The notes below the pieces were generated by a model that was not told the origin of the DNA, made no database searches, and worked only from the letters and a program-made list of their open reading frames with translations. A DNA stretch of 47,184 nt from positions 50,234-97,417 of the forward strand of contig JAPPES010000073.1 of the NCBI GenBank assembly GCA_028824125.1. Reading direction: 5' to 3'. This stretch comes from Candidatus Poribacteria bacterium. GTDB lineage: Bacteria; Poribacteria; WGA-4E; WGA-3G. A program made the position numbers and the translations under genes. Within the stretch, counting starts at the first letter, position 1, and the number at the start of each line of letters is the position of its first letter. Below are positions 8,961-15,653 of the stretch, one piece after another.

Positions 8961-9218
8961 ATGAAAGAAATTAGATTAGCGATATTCGCTGTAATGCTTT
9001 TCGGATTGCTACAGTTTAGCGGGAATAAACACGAGGCCCGTACATATTGTAATTATCCGCACCCACCGCCACATACTATTGAATGGACAGACGGTTGGAA
9101 ACCAACAGAGCCTGAAGTGCCACCCATAAGCGAAACGCCCCCGCCGATGACAGTACCGGACATAAACATACCGAATGAGCGAAGCGAACACCTTGACAGA
9201 CAACAAAGCGTCAAATGA
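8961..9218 (+). CDS. Small exported proline-rich hypothetical protein
   Basis: An 85-residue frame starting MKEIRLAIFAVMLFGLLQF, a plausible signal peptide (K2/R5 then a hydrophobic core). The mature part is rich in Pro and acidic residues (EPEVPPISETPPPMTVPDI) and has one Cys near the predicted cleavage site. The start at 8961 follows GGGAG; the longer frame opening inside the upstream gene is not needed. It begins 13 bases after the upstream stop, so it is probably co-transcribed. No family recognised. Low-complexity composition makes this less certain than its neighbours. Confidence 0.55.
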   Translation: MKEIRLAIFAVMLFGLLQFSGNKHEARTYCNYPHPPPHTIEWTDGWKPTEPEVPPISETPPPMTVPDINIPNERSEHLDRQQSVK

Positions 9219-9277
9219 TAACCCAAGAAATATAAACATATCGTGAAAATAAAGTTAACTAATTCCAAAACGACTTA

Positions 9278-9374
9278 TTGCGTAGCACAATGCGGTGTGA
9301 TGTGCATATAGTAAACCTCCGCCATGTTCGCGATCCTTTTCAACTCAGTTATGCCCCCGGCGTGGGAGATATAG
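9278..9374 (-). pseudogene. Decayed fragment of a galactonate-dehydratase-like enolase gene
   Basis: On the minus strand this stretch reads SHAGGITELKRIANMAEVYY then MHITPHCA before a stop at 9275-9277. That is nearly residue-for-residue the same as the intact enolase at 10234-11394 (SHAGGITELKKIANMAEVYY, MHIAPHCA). The DNA is also similar (compare 9290-9360 with 10503-10575). Only about 30 codons remain, and the segment before SHAGG shows indels. It is a remnant of a second copy, left by duplication and deletion or by recombination. Confidence 0.8.
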
Positions 9375-9785
9375 GGTCGTCTGAATGTTCGTCGGTGTAC
9401 CTTTGCTGATAGCAATTCGGTGTGCTGGTGTGCTGGAAAATTTGACTTATGGAAATATATGGGGTATAATCCTTGTATGCTGTCATATCATTTCTAATTG
9501 TATGAAACATAATGGGAAAAAAGATGGTATGCTTTTTAATTGAACCAGTGTGGAATTGAAATAAGGTGTCATTTATTTGTCCTAATTTCAATCAGGATAA
9601 ATATCATCTCTGTTATTTGTCTTGCTTTACTAGGGGTTAACCCATTCCTATGAGGAATAATCAGGAGAATCTTCAAGATAACGCTGAACACTCTGTAGAG
9701 AAGCACGCCAATTTTCTGGGCGAAATCCCAGAGTCTTGGCAACGGTGGTGCAAGAGCAGCCTTTGGATACATTTTTTGTGTCTAT
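9375..9785. other. Intergenic stretch without convincing genes
   Basis: About 410 bases. Two short minus-strand frames here (9349-9591 and 9569-9772) have no ribosome site, no recognisable composition or motif, and partly overlap the decayed enolase fragment, so they are not called. Next to that fragment, the region reads as degraded DNA. A weak imperfect inverted repeat lies around 9574-9605 (ATTTGTCC ... GGATAAAT). Confidence 0.5.
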
Positions 9786-10106
9786 ATGTTTATTGCTGTC
9801 TCGTCTGAAATTGCTGTCGCTATCTTCCCAGAAACGTTATGGTTAAGGGAAACCATAACCGTAATGAATAACATTGAGTCGCACCTATATCATTTCGGTA
9901 TCGGTTTAGGTATAGCAATAATTGCACCGTGTTTGGCATGGGAGCATCTTATGTATTTGCGAGAAAAACGAAAACGGGAACAAGAGCAACGGGCACGGGA
10001 GCAAGCGGAGGCAATAGTTGCTGAACTCCAGAAAGAGATAAACCACCTCCGCAGCGAGTTAGCCGCGTTGAAAGCGCGTTCGCATCCGCCCCCGGGGAGA
10101 GAATAG
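9786..10106 (+). CDS. Small membrane protein with coiled-coil tail (hypothetical)
   Basis: A 106-residue frame. A hydrophobic segment around FGIGLGIAIIAPCLAWEHL is followed by a highly charged helix (EKRKREQEQRAREQAE, then VAELQKEINHLRSELAALKA) with heptad spacing, i.e. a membrane anchor plus coiled coil. The start is uncertain: 9786 gives an extra N-terminal hydrophobic stretch, whereas the ATG at 9864 has AAGGGA about 13 bases upstream and gives an 80-residue protein. No family recognised. Confidence 0.5.
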   Translation: MFIAVSSEIAVAIFPETLWLRETITVMNNIESHLYHFGIGLGIAIIAPCLAWEHLMYLREKRKREQEQRAREQAEAIVAELQKEINHLRSELAALKARSHPPPGRE

Positions 10107-10233
10107 AGATTAAGCCCGCTATGCATTGGAAATCATTCCTACCGATAGAAAGCATAGTCCTTTGTTATACGTGACAGACACATTATAGGCCACCATCCAG
10201 TGCACCGATAATACAAATTGCAGATACACCGCG

Positions 10234-11394
10234 CTACCAATCCGCAACACTACCGTCGGTATCATAGTAATACTCGCCGCCAAGTTCTTCAAGATAGGTA
10301 TCAAGTGTCTGTTCCGTTTCTTTCTCATTGATTTCAAACCCGAGTCCAGGCTTTGTCGGCAGTTCAATGTGACCATCTATAACTTGCCAATCTTCTTTGA
10401 ACAAACCAGCACCTAAACCGTCATCAATTTGTTCTTGGATAAGGAAATTTGGCACAACAGCATCAACATGAAGGGAAGCAGAAAAAGCAACCGGTCCAAT
10501 CGCACAATGCGGTGCAATATGCATATAGTAAACCTCCGCCATATTAGCGATTTTCTTAAGTTCGGTAATGCCACCAGCGTGAGAGGTATCAGGTTGTAAA
10601 TAAGCAACTGCCTGTTTCTCAAAAACTTCGCGAAAACCCCAGCGGGTCAGCAGACGTTCACCGGTGGCAATTGGAAACGGAACGTGGTCGGACACTAATT
10701 TGAGAGCGTCAACGTTCTCTTGCGGAACAGGTTCTTCAACAAACATGGGACGCATGCCTTTAAGTTCGTGGCAAATTTCAATAGCGAGGGCAGGTGTCAT
10801 CTTACCGTGAAAATCAAAAGCAAGTTCAACATCGGGACCGACCCATTCGCGCATCAAGTAGGCCCGTTCAACAAAAGCATCAATCACTGCAGGAGGTTCA
10901 TGCCCGCGCCATTTACCACCAGGACCGCTCTTAAACGCTGTGTAGCCGCCTTTGCGCTGTAAAAATTCAAGTCGTTCTTTTGCGGAGGCTTTGTCTTCGT
11001 CAGTTAAGCTGCCGCTGCCCCAACTACCGATGCCCCAATGGGCATAAACGCGGATTCGGTCACGCACAGCACCACCTAAGAGTTGATAGGTGGGGACATT
11101 GTAAAATTTGCCAGCAATATCCCACAACGCTTGATCAATTCCAGACAGCGCGGACATCAAGATATTACCGCCTCGGAAGAAAGCGGATCGATAGACATGC
11201 TGCCAATGATGTTCAATACGTAATGGATCTTTACCAATAAAATAGTCGGCAAGTTCTTCAACCGCTGCCCATGTGCTTTTCGGTTTGCCTTCAAGTGTCG
11301 TTTCACCCCATCCAACGATGCCGGTGTCAGTCGTAATTTTTACAAGCCGCATCCGGCGACGTGGATAGAATTGTTCAATAGATGCAATTTTCAT
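10234..11394 (-). CDS. Enolase-superfamily dehydratase, galactonate dehydratase-like (MR/MLE)
   Basis: A 386-residue mandelate racemase / muconate lactonizing enzyme family protein with the DgoD layout. N-terminal capping domain: VGWGETTLEGKPKS and FFRGGNILMSALSGIDQALW. Barrel domain metal ligands by alignment: D194 (DFHG), E220 (VEEPVP) and E246 (TGER). H196 and H296 (APH) match the two catalytic histidines of D-galactonate dehydratase. The C-terminus DGSVADW is also DgoD-like. It should dehydrate a sugar acid to a 2-keto-3-deoxy acid; the exact acid cannot be read from sequence. An insertion near 120-135 (WGIGSWGSGSL) distinguishes it from the second copy at 28196-29299. A gene fragment like it lies just downstream at 9278-9374. 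Confidence 0.88.
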   Translation of the reverse strand: MKIASIEQFYPRRRMRLVKITTDTGIVGWGETTLEGKPKSTWAAVEELADYFIGKDPLRIEHHWQHVYRSAFFRGGNILMSALSGIDQALWDIAGKFYNVPTYQLLGGAVRDRIRVYAHWGIGSWGSGSLTDEDKASAKERLEFLQRKGGYTAFKSGPGGKWRGHEPPAVIDAFVERAYLMREWVGPDVELAFDFHGKMTPALAIEICHELKGMRPMFVEEPVPQENVDALKLVSDHVPFPIATGERLLTRWGFREVFEKQAVAYLQPDTSHAGGITELKKIANMAEVYYMHIAPHCAIGPVAFSASLHVDAVVPNFLIQEQIDDGLGAGLFKEDWQVIDGHIELPTKPGLGFEINEKETEQTLDTYLEELGGEYYYDTDGSVADW

Positions 11395-11432
11395 TAGAAT
11401 TTCCTTTTTAGTTATCAGTTGTCAGTTATGAG

Positions 11433-11584
11433 TTATAGTGAAATCCACAATTACCTTTACATTGGCGAGGTTAGGAAGAAATCAACGGTATGAATGCCTG
11501 TTGGCATTCCCCGCCTCGCCAGCGCGAGCGTGTTGGGATTGTTGTTTATTGAAATGTGAACATATTTTTGGATTATGCTATAAT
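11433..11584. mobile_element. Degenerate MITE-like element with inner hairpins
   Basis: The left end TTATAGTGAAATCC (11433-11446) is partly mirrored at the right by GATTATGCTATAA (11571-11583; 10 of 13 positions pair). Inside are GGCGAGG/CCTCGCC (11464-11470 / 11514-11520) enclosing an AAATCAACG copy and the hairpin GAATGCC-TGTT-GGCATTC (11492-11509). The same terminal sequence bounds the better-preserved element at 46645-46784. ACTGATAACT-type inverted repeats lie just outside, at 11409-11437 and 11637-11663. No transposase frame is present, so any movement would be in trans. Confidence 0.5.
11556..11584 (+). promoter_or_regulatory. Predicted sigma70-type promoter with extended -10 for the sulfatase
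   Basis: GTGAAC (11556-11561), 17-base spacer, then TGC-TATAAT with the -10 at 11579-11584. The -10 is perfect and carries the extended TGn motif; the -35 is weak (3 of 6). The start codon is at 11680, giving a leader of about 90 bases. The -10 coincides with the right end of the MITE-like element, so the promoter may have been supplied by that element. Confidence 0.45.
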
Positions 11585-11679
11585 GTTCGTGCATTGAACG
11601 TGCAAATTGTAAAAAGAAAACCTTGACAGCCCGAAGAAAAACTGATAACTGATTACTAACAACCATTATAGGAGAAATT

Positions 11680-13017
11680 ATGTCTTCACGCCCCAATGTT
11701 CTTTTCATGATCGCTGATGACCACCGATGGGATGCCATTGCAGGTATGGGCGATCCAACAGTCAAAACACCAACGATGGATTCACTGATGGCACGTGGCA
11801 CAACGTTCCGAGAAACCCACATTATGGGTTCGCTTTCGGGAGCAGTCTGTGTTCCGAGTCGCGCCGCTGTTCTCACAAGTGCAGGTCTATTCCGTAGCGG
11901 TGCAAACCAGATTAACCGAGATTATGCTGTTTGGCCACAAGTGATGCGCGAGGCTGGTTATCACACATTTTTTAGTGGTAAGTGGCACAATGACAGACAA
12001 ACGTTTGCAGATAGTTTTGATGACGGTGCCACAATTTTCTTCGGCGGCATGGGCAATCAATATAAAGTCCCAATTTTCGATTTTGATCCGACAGGTGCTT
12101 ATCCGAAAGATGCCAGATATATTGGTGATAAGTTTTCTACCACTTTGTTTACAGATTCTGCCGTGCAATTTATAGAAAACTACGACCAAACGGATCCGTT
12201 TTTCCTCTATCTCTCCTTTACTTCACCGCATGATCCGCGGACACCGCCAGGAGAATACGCAACGATGTATAAACCTGAGGAGGTCCCTGTTCCAGAGAAC
12301 TTTCTTCCGGAACACCCATTTGACAACGGGGAGATGCGGATTCGTGACGAAGTTCTGGCAGAATTTCCACGCACTCCTGAAATTGTCCAACAACATATTG
12401 CCGATTACTACGGTATGATTACCAGCCAAGATGCCGAAATGGGACGTCTCCTACAGACATTAGAGGCAAAAGGACATCTCGATAATACCATTGTTATCTA
12501 TACTGCCGACCACGGTCTTGCTGTCGGACAGCACGGATTGCTCGGTAAACAGAATCTCTATAGCCATAGTATTCGTGTGCCTTCCATATTCGCTGGGCCG
12601 GGAGTTCCCGAAGGTGTCACAGTAGACGCTTTGACCTATCTCTACGATGTGTTTCCCACTGTGTGTGACCTAACCGAAGTTGACTGCCCAGATACAACTG
12701 AAGGGTGTAGCTTAGTCCCATTGATGGAAGGCTGCGTTGATAAGGTGCGAGCTACAGTTTTCGCTGCCTACAAAGATATTCACCGCGCCATCAGCGATGG
12801 ACGTTGGAAACTCATCCGATATTATGTCTCTAAGGAGACAGGAAAAGGCACGGATTTCCTCCAGCTATTTGACCTTGAAAACGATCCATGGGAAACAAAT
12901 AATCTTGCCGATTTACCTGAGCATGCTGACCTTGTCCGATCACTTGCCGCAGATATGGAAATGTGGCAAATTGAGACGGACGATTTTATGAAAGATGTCC
13001 CAATATTGCCAATGTAG
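11680..13017 (+). CDS. Type I sulfatase (arylsulfatase family)
   Basis: A 445-residue sulfatase. The formylglycine motif C-x-P-S-R is present as C57-V-P-S-R61, so maturation by a formylglycine-generating or anaerobic sulfatase-maturating enzyme is expected. The N-terminus RPNVLFMIADDHR gives the calcium-binding D13/D14, and TADHGLAVGQHGLLGKQ supplies the downstream metal/sulfate-binding Asp-His. DPRTPPGEY and the LENDPWETNNLAD tail are typical of the family. No signal peptide is seen, so it may act on imported oligosaccharides or small sulfate esters in the cytoplasm. The ATG follows GGAGAAATT. It hydrolyses sulfate esters; the substrate cannot be told. Divergent from the upstream enolase gene. 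Confidence 0.93.
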   Translation: MSSRPNVLFMIADDHRWDAIAGMGDPTVKTPTMDSLMARGTTFRETHIMGSLSGAVCVPSRAAVLTSAGLFRSGANQINRDYAVWPQVMREAGYHTFFSGKWHNDRQTFADSFDDGATIFFGGMGNQYKVPIFDFDPTGAYPKDARYIGDKFSTTLFTDSAVQFIENYDQTDPFFLYLSFTSPHDPRTPPGEYATMYKPEEVPVPENFLPEHPFDNGEMRIRDEVLAEFPRTPEIVQQHIADYYGMITSQDAEMGRLLQTLEAKGHLDNTIVIYTADHGLAVGQHGLLGKQNLYSHSIRVPSIFAGPGVPEGVTVDALTYLYDVFPTVCDLTEVDCPDTTEGCSLVPLMEGCVDKVRATVFAAYKDIHRAISDGRWKLIRYYVSKETGKGTDFLQLFDLENDPWETNNLADLPEHADLVRSLAADMEMWQIETDDFMKDVPILPM

Positions 13018-13054
13018 CATAACCTGTTAGGTTGTGCAAAGTGTAAGTTAAAGA

Positions 13055-14284
13055 TTACTTGGAGGAACGGGAAGTTGGCGAATTAGCATTGCGCGCCTTT
13101 CGCCCTTCCCATCTTTCTTTTAATTTAGCCGCAACCCGCCTAAAGAGTTCACGTTTTCCAATTGCAACCAATCGTGCAGCTTGTTCAGCGGTATCCGCTA
13201 TCAGTTGCGGTGCATCTGCAACAGCATCCTCAAGCGACATCGGTACTTGCACAATGCCTAACATCGCATCAATACCAGCGTTATAAACCGAATCAGCACC
13301 TTCGCCAATACCACCTGCAATTGCAATAACGGGAATTTTGCCCGCCTTCGCGACCTTCGCAACGCCAACGGGAGTCTTCCCAAACGCAGTTTGAAAATCT
13401 AATTGCCCCTCACCTGTAAAGACCAAAGATGCACCTTTCATTCGTTCCTTGAGTTTAACAGTGTCAATCATAATATCAATGCCGAGTCTCAATTCAGCGT
13501 TGAGAAATGCCATGAGTCCTGCCCCTAATCCACCAGCAGCCCCCGCACCAGGAATATCGTTAAAGGATTGTCCAAATGTTCGCGTCAAAACCTTGTCAAA
13601 ATGTGTGAGATGGGAATCAAGTGTTTTAACCATCTCAGGCGTCCCCCCCTTCTGCGGACCATAGACGTGAGATGCGCCCTCTGGACCAGTCAACGGATTA
13701 TTGACATCGCAAGCCACAACCGTTTCTGTTTCTGCAATCGCGGGATTTAAACCTGTTATGTCTATTGATGCTAATTCATTCAGTCCACCGCCGCCGTGTG
13801 GAATCGGTTCTCCATTTGCATTCAGAAATTTTACACCGAGTGCCTCAGCCATGCCAGCTCCGCCATCGTTTGTTGCACTTCCACCGATACCGATAATTAA
13901 GCGTCTGCACCCTGCTTCCAAAGCAGCGCGGATAAGTTGGCCTGTGCCATAAGTGGTAGTTCGCAACGGATTTCGCTCATCAGGTGGAACAAGCATGAGA
14001 CCGGAAGCGGATGCCATCTCAATAACTGCGGTTTCACCATCCGAAAGGATACCGAATTGTGCGTCAACCTCGTTTCCAAGAGGCGCACACACGCGTTGCG
14101 TACGAATATGTCCGCCAGTCGCATCAACGAGGGATTGGACGGTGCCTTCACCGCCATCCGCCATCGGAATTTTTTCTATGATGGCATCTGGAAACACGCG
14201 GCGAAGCCCTTTCTCAATAGCATTCGCTGCTTCCAATGCTGTGACACTTCCTTTGAATGAATCCGGTGCTACTACTATTTTCAT
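13055..14284 (-). CDS. Glycerate 2-kinase (GlxK/GarK type)
   Basis: A 409-residue protein starting MKIVVAPDSFKGSVTALEAA, the characteristic start of type II glycerate kinases. DGGEGTVQSLVDATGG and GIGGSATNDGGAGMAEALG are the family's conserved glycine-rich segments. It phosphorylates glycerate to 2-phosphoglycerate with ATP. The start at 14284 is preferred over the upstream in-frame TTG (14320), which would lie inside the predicted promoter. There is no ribosome site before the ATG. The C-terminus carries about 30 extra, mostly basic residues (KLKERWEGRKARNAN) beyond the family core. In sugar-acid catabolism it would draw glycerate derived from tartronate semialdehyde or hydroxypyruvate into glycolysis, which fits the neighbouring dehydratases and isomerases. 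Confidence 0.93.
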   Translation of the reverse strand: MKIVVAPDSFKGSVTALEAANAIEKGLRRVFPDAIIEKIPMADGGEGTVQSLVDATGGHIRTQRVCAPLGNEVDAQFGILSDGETAVIEMASASGLMLVPPDERNPLRTTTYGTGQLIRAALEAGCRRLIIGIGGSATNDGGAGMAEALGVKFLNANGEPIPHGGGGLNELASIDITGLNPAIAETETVVACDVNNPLTGPEGASHVYGPQKGGTPEMVKTLDSHLTHFDKVLTRTFGQSFNDIPGAGAAGGLGAGLMAFLNAELRLGIDIMIDTVKLKERMKGASLVFTGEGQLDFQTAFGKTPVGVAKVAKAGKIPVIAIAGGIGEGADSVYNAGIDAMLGIVQVPMSLEDAVADAPQLIADTAEQAARLVAIGKRELFRRVAAKLKERWEGRKARNANSPTSRSSK

Positions 14285-14291
14285 AACGGGA

Positions 14292-14320
14292 AGTCTATCA
14301 CACGCATTCCATTTTGTCAA
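14292..14320 (-). promoter_or_regulatory. Predicted promoter of glycerate kinase, close enough for a leaderless mRNA
   Basis: On the minus strand: TTGACA (14320-14315, perfect -35), 17-base spacer, and TAGACT (14297-14292) preceded by TGA, an extended -10. Only seven bases separate the -10 from the ATG at 14284, so transcription would start at or next to the A of the start codon. The absence of any ribosome site agrees. Confidence 0.5.
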
Positions 14321-14373
14321 GATTAGGCATTTATACTATCCAGAGACATTCAATTGTCGCGCAGTGCTCTTGT

Positions 14374-14576
14374 AGGAGGAAATCAACGCTGAATACGCGT
14401 ATGTTATTCAGCGGGTTTGTACCCCCGATTTCTTTTTGTAGGAGCGACCTCCTGGTCGCGACCCGCCAAATGCCAAAAGCGCATTTGGCGTTGATTCGAG
14501 GTCGCTCCTACGGTAAAAGGTTTTAGACATTTATCTGTTTTAGCCGAAAAGTCGCGACCGGGAGGTCGCTCCCTAC
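14374..14576. repeat. Cluster of palindromic REP-like elements
   Basis: The 437-base gap between glycerate kinase and PhyH holds three elements. First, AATCAACGC followed by stem CGCTGAATA/TATTCAGCG (14387-14395 / 14405-14413) and GGTTTGTACCCCC. Second, outer arms GTAGGAGCGACCTC (14438-14451) and GAGGTCGCTCCTAC (14498-14511) enclosing stem CGCCAAATGC/GCATTTGGCG (14464-14473 / 14481-14490) and an inverted CGTTGATTC flank. Third, 14551-14576 is a near-perfect inverted copy of 14438-14462 (GTCGCGACC...CTCCCTAC). Between divergent genes; no coding potential. Confidence 0.75.
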
Positions 14577-14648
14577 AGAAGAGAGATACAGAACAAATTA
14601 ACGTAAATTTGGAGAACTAAATTGCCCTGGTATTTAATAAGAAGGTTG

Positions 14649-14677
14649 TAGTCAGAAAAACGATGATATGCTATACT
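14649..14677 (+). promoter_or_regulatory. Predicted promoter of the 14722 PhyH gene
   Basis: TAGTCA (14649-14654, 4 of 6), 17-base spacer, TGC-TATACT with the -10 at 14672-14677. It shares the TGCTATAnT extended -10 with the sulfatase promoter. The leader would be about 38 bases. Confidence 0.45.
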
Positions 14678-14721
14678 TTGTTGAATAGTTTAGCGCTTTA
14701 TATTGTATAAACAGGTGACAC

Positions 14722-15486
14722 ATGAGTTGGCAACTTGAAACAGCAGTCTCTGACAAACAGGTTAAATTTTACCAAGAAAATGGGTATCTCACTTATGGGC
14801 GTATATTTACAGAATCGGAGTTGGACGAACTTCGCGATTATGTAGACGCAATGATTGAAAATCTACCAGAGGGAAAACGTCCAGAACAGATGGATGTCCC
14901 ACATTTTGAGCATCCGTACCTATTCAAATACCTCACGCACCCACGCGTCTTGAAAGTCATCGAACGGTTTATCGGGCCGGATATTGTGCTCTGGTCGAGT
15001 CATTTTATCAGCAAACGCGAGAACGATGGGATGGCAGTGCCGTGGCATCAAGACGGTGTCTATTGGGGTGAATCTCTTGAACCGATGAACGTTATTACGA
15101 TGTGGTTGGCGGTTGATGAATCTAAGGTTGAAAACGGATGCATGCGTGTCATACCCGGCAGCCACAAGTTGCGTGATCGGCGTTATGAAGCTGTGAGTCG
15201 TGACAATAATCTCTTTGGCAGCGAGGTTGTGGAGGCAGACTTAGACGAATCAAAAGCGGTAAATTTAGAACTGGAGGTAGGGGAGTGCCATTTTCATGAT
15301 GCATGGACAATCCACAATTCCAGTCCAAACATCTCTCAAAAACGGCGCTGCGGTTACACAATGCGTTACATGCCAGCGAATGTTCGTTATCCAGGTGCGG
15401 AGTGGCGTCGGACACACAAAATCTATCTGTTGCAAGGTGAAGACAGAACAGACGGCTTTAATACTTACGCACCTATTCCGAAGTAG
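14722..15486 (+). CDS. Phytanoyl-CoA dioxygenase (PhyH) family protein
   Basis: A 254-residue PhyH-type Fe(II)/2-oxoglutarate oxygenase with the full facial triad: H109 and D111 in VPWHQDGVYW, and H198 in AWTIHNSSPN. R208/R209 or R218 downstream is the likely 2-oxoglutarate anchor. MWLAVDESKVENGCMRVIPG and GSHKLRDR are standard family signatures. The start MSWQLETAVSDKQVKFYQEN matches the usual helical N-terminus; ATG 14722 has AGGTGA upstream. Substrate unknown. It lies alone between repeat-rich DNA and the CotH gene. Confidence 0.9.
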   Translation: MSWQLETAVSDKQVKFYQENGYLTYGRIFTESELDELRDYVDAMIENLPEGKRPEQMDVPHFEHPYLFKYLTHPRVLKVIERFIGPDIVLWSSHFISKRENDGMAVPWHQDGVYWGESLEPMNVITMWLAVDESKVENGCMRVIPGSHKLRDRRYEAVSRDNNLFGSEVVEADLDESKAVNLELEVGECHFHDAWTIHNSSPNISQKRRCGYTMRYMPANVRYPGAEWRRTHKIYLLQGEDRTDGFNTYAPIPK

Positions 15487-15561
15487 TCCGAGTTGCTATT
15501 GCTTCCGGGATACGCCTTCGGTTGCTGTCAAGCGTGTTTGTCAACCCACTTTCATTTTTAG

Positions 15562-15591
15562 TTGCGAGATTGATTTCTATTCTGATATACT
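15562..15591 (+). promoter_or_regulatory. Predicted promoter of the CotH gene
   Basis: TTGCGA (15562-15567, 4 of 6), 18-base spacer, TGA-TATACT with the -10 at 15586-15591. The leader to the ATG at 15654 would be about 56 bases. Confidence 0.4.
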
Positions 15592-15653
15592 GTTATATCA
15601 CGTGTTCTTGAAATAGATATTTTCCAATTTGCTCAACGGAGTCTTTGTCGACG

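Noticed and set aside
9349..9591. 80-codon minus-strand frame in the gap
   Set aside because: It has no ribosome site and no recognisable motif, and it overlaps the decayed enolase remnant in a different reading frame.
11457..11876. 139-codon minus-strand frame spanning the MITE-like element and the sulfatase start
   Set aside because: It covers repeat DNA and the sulfatase N-terminus in antisense; no coding features.
13953..14375. 140-codon plus-strand frame over the glycerate kinase start
   Set aside because: Antisense to conserved kinase codons; composition not protein-like.
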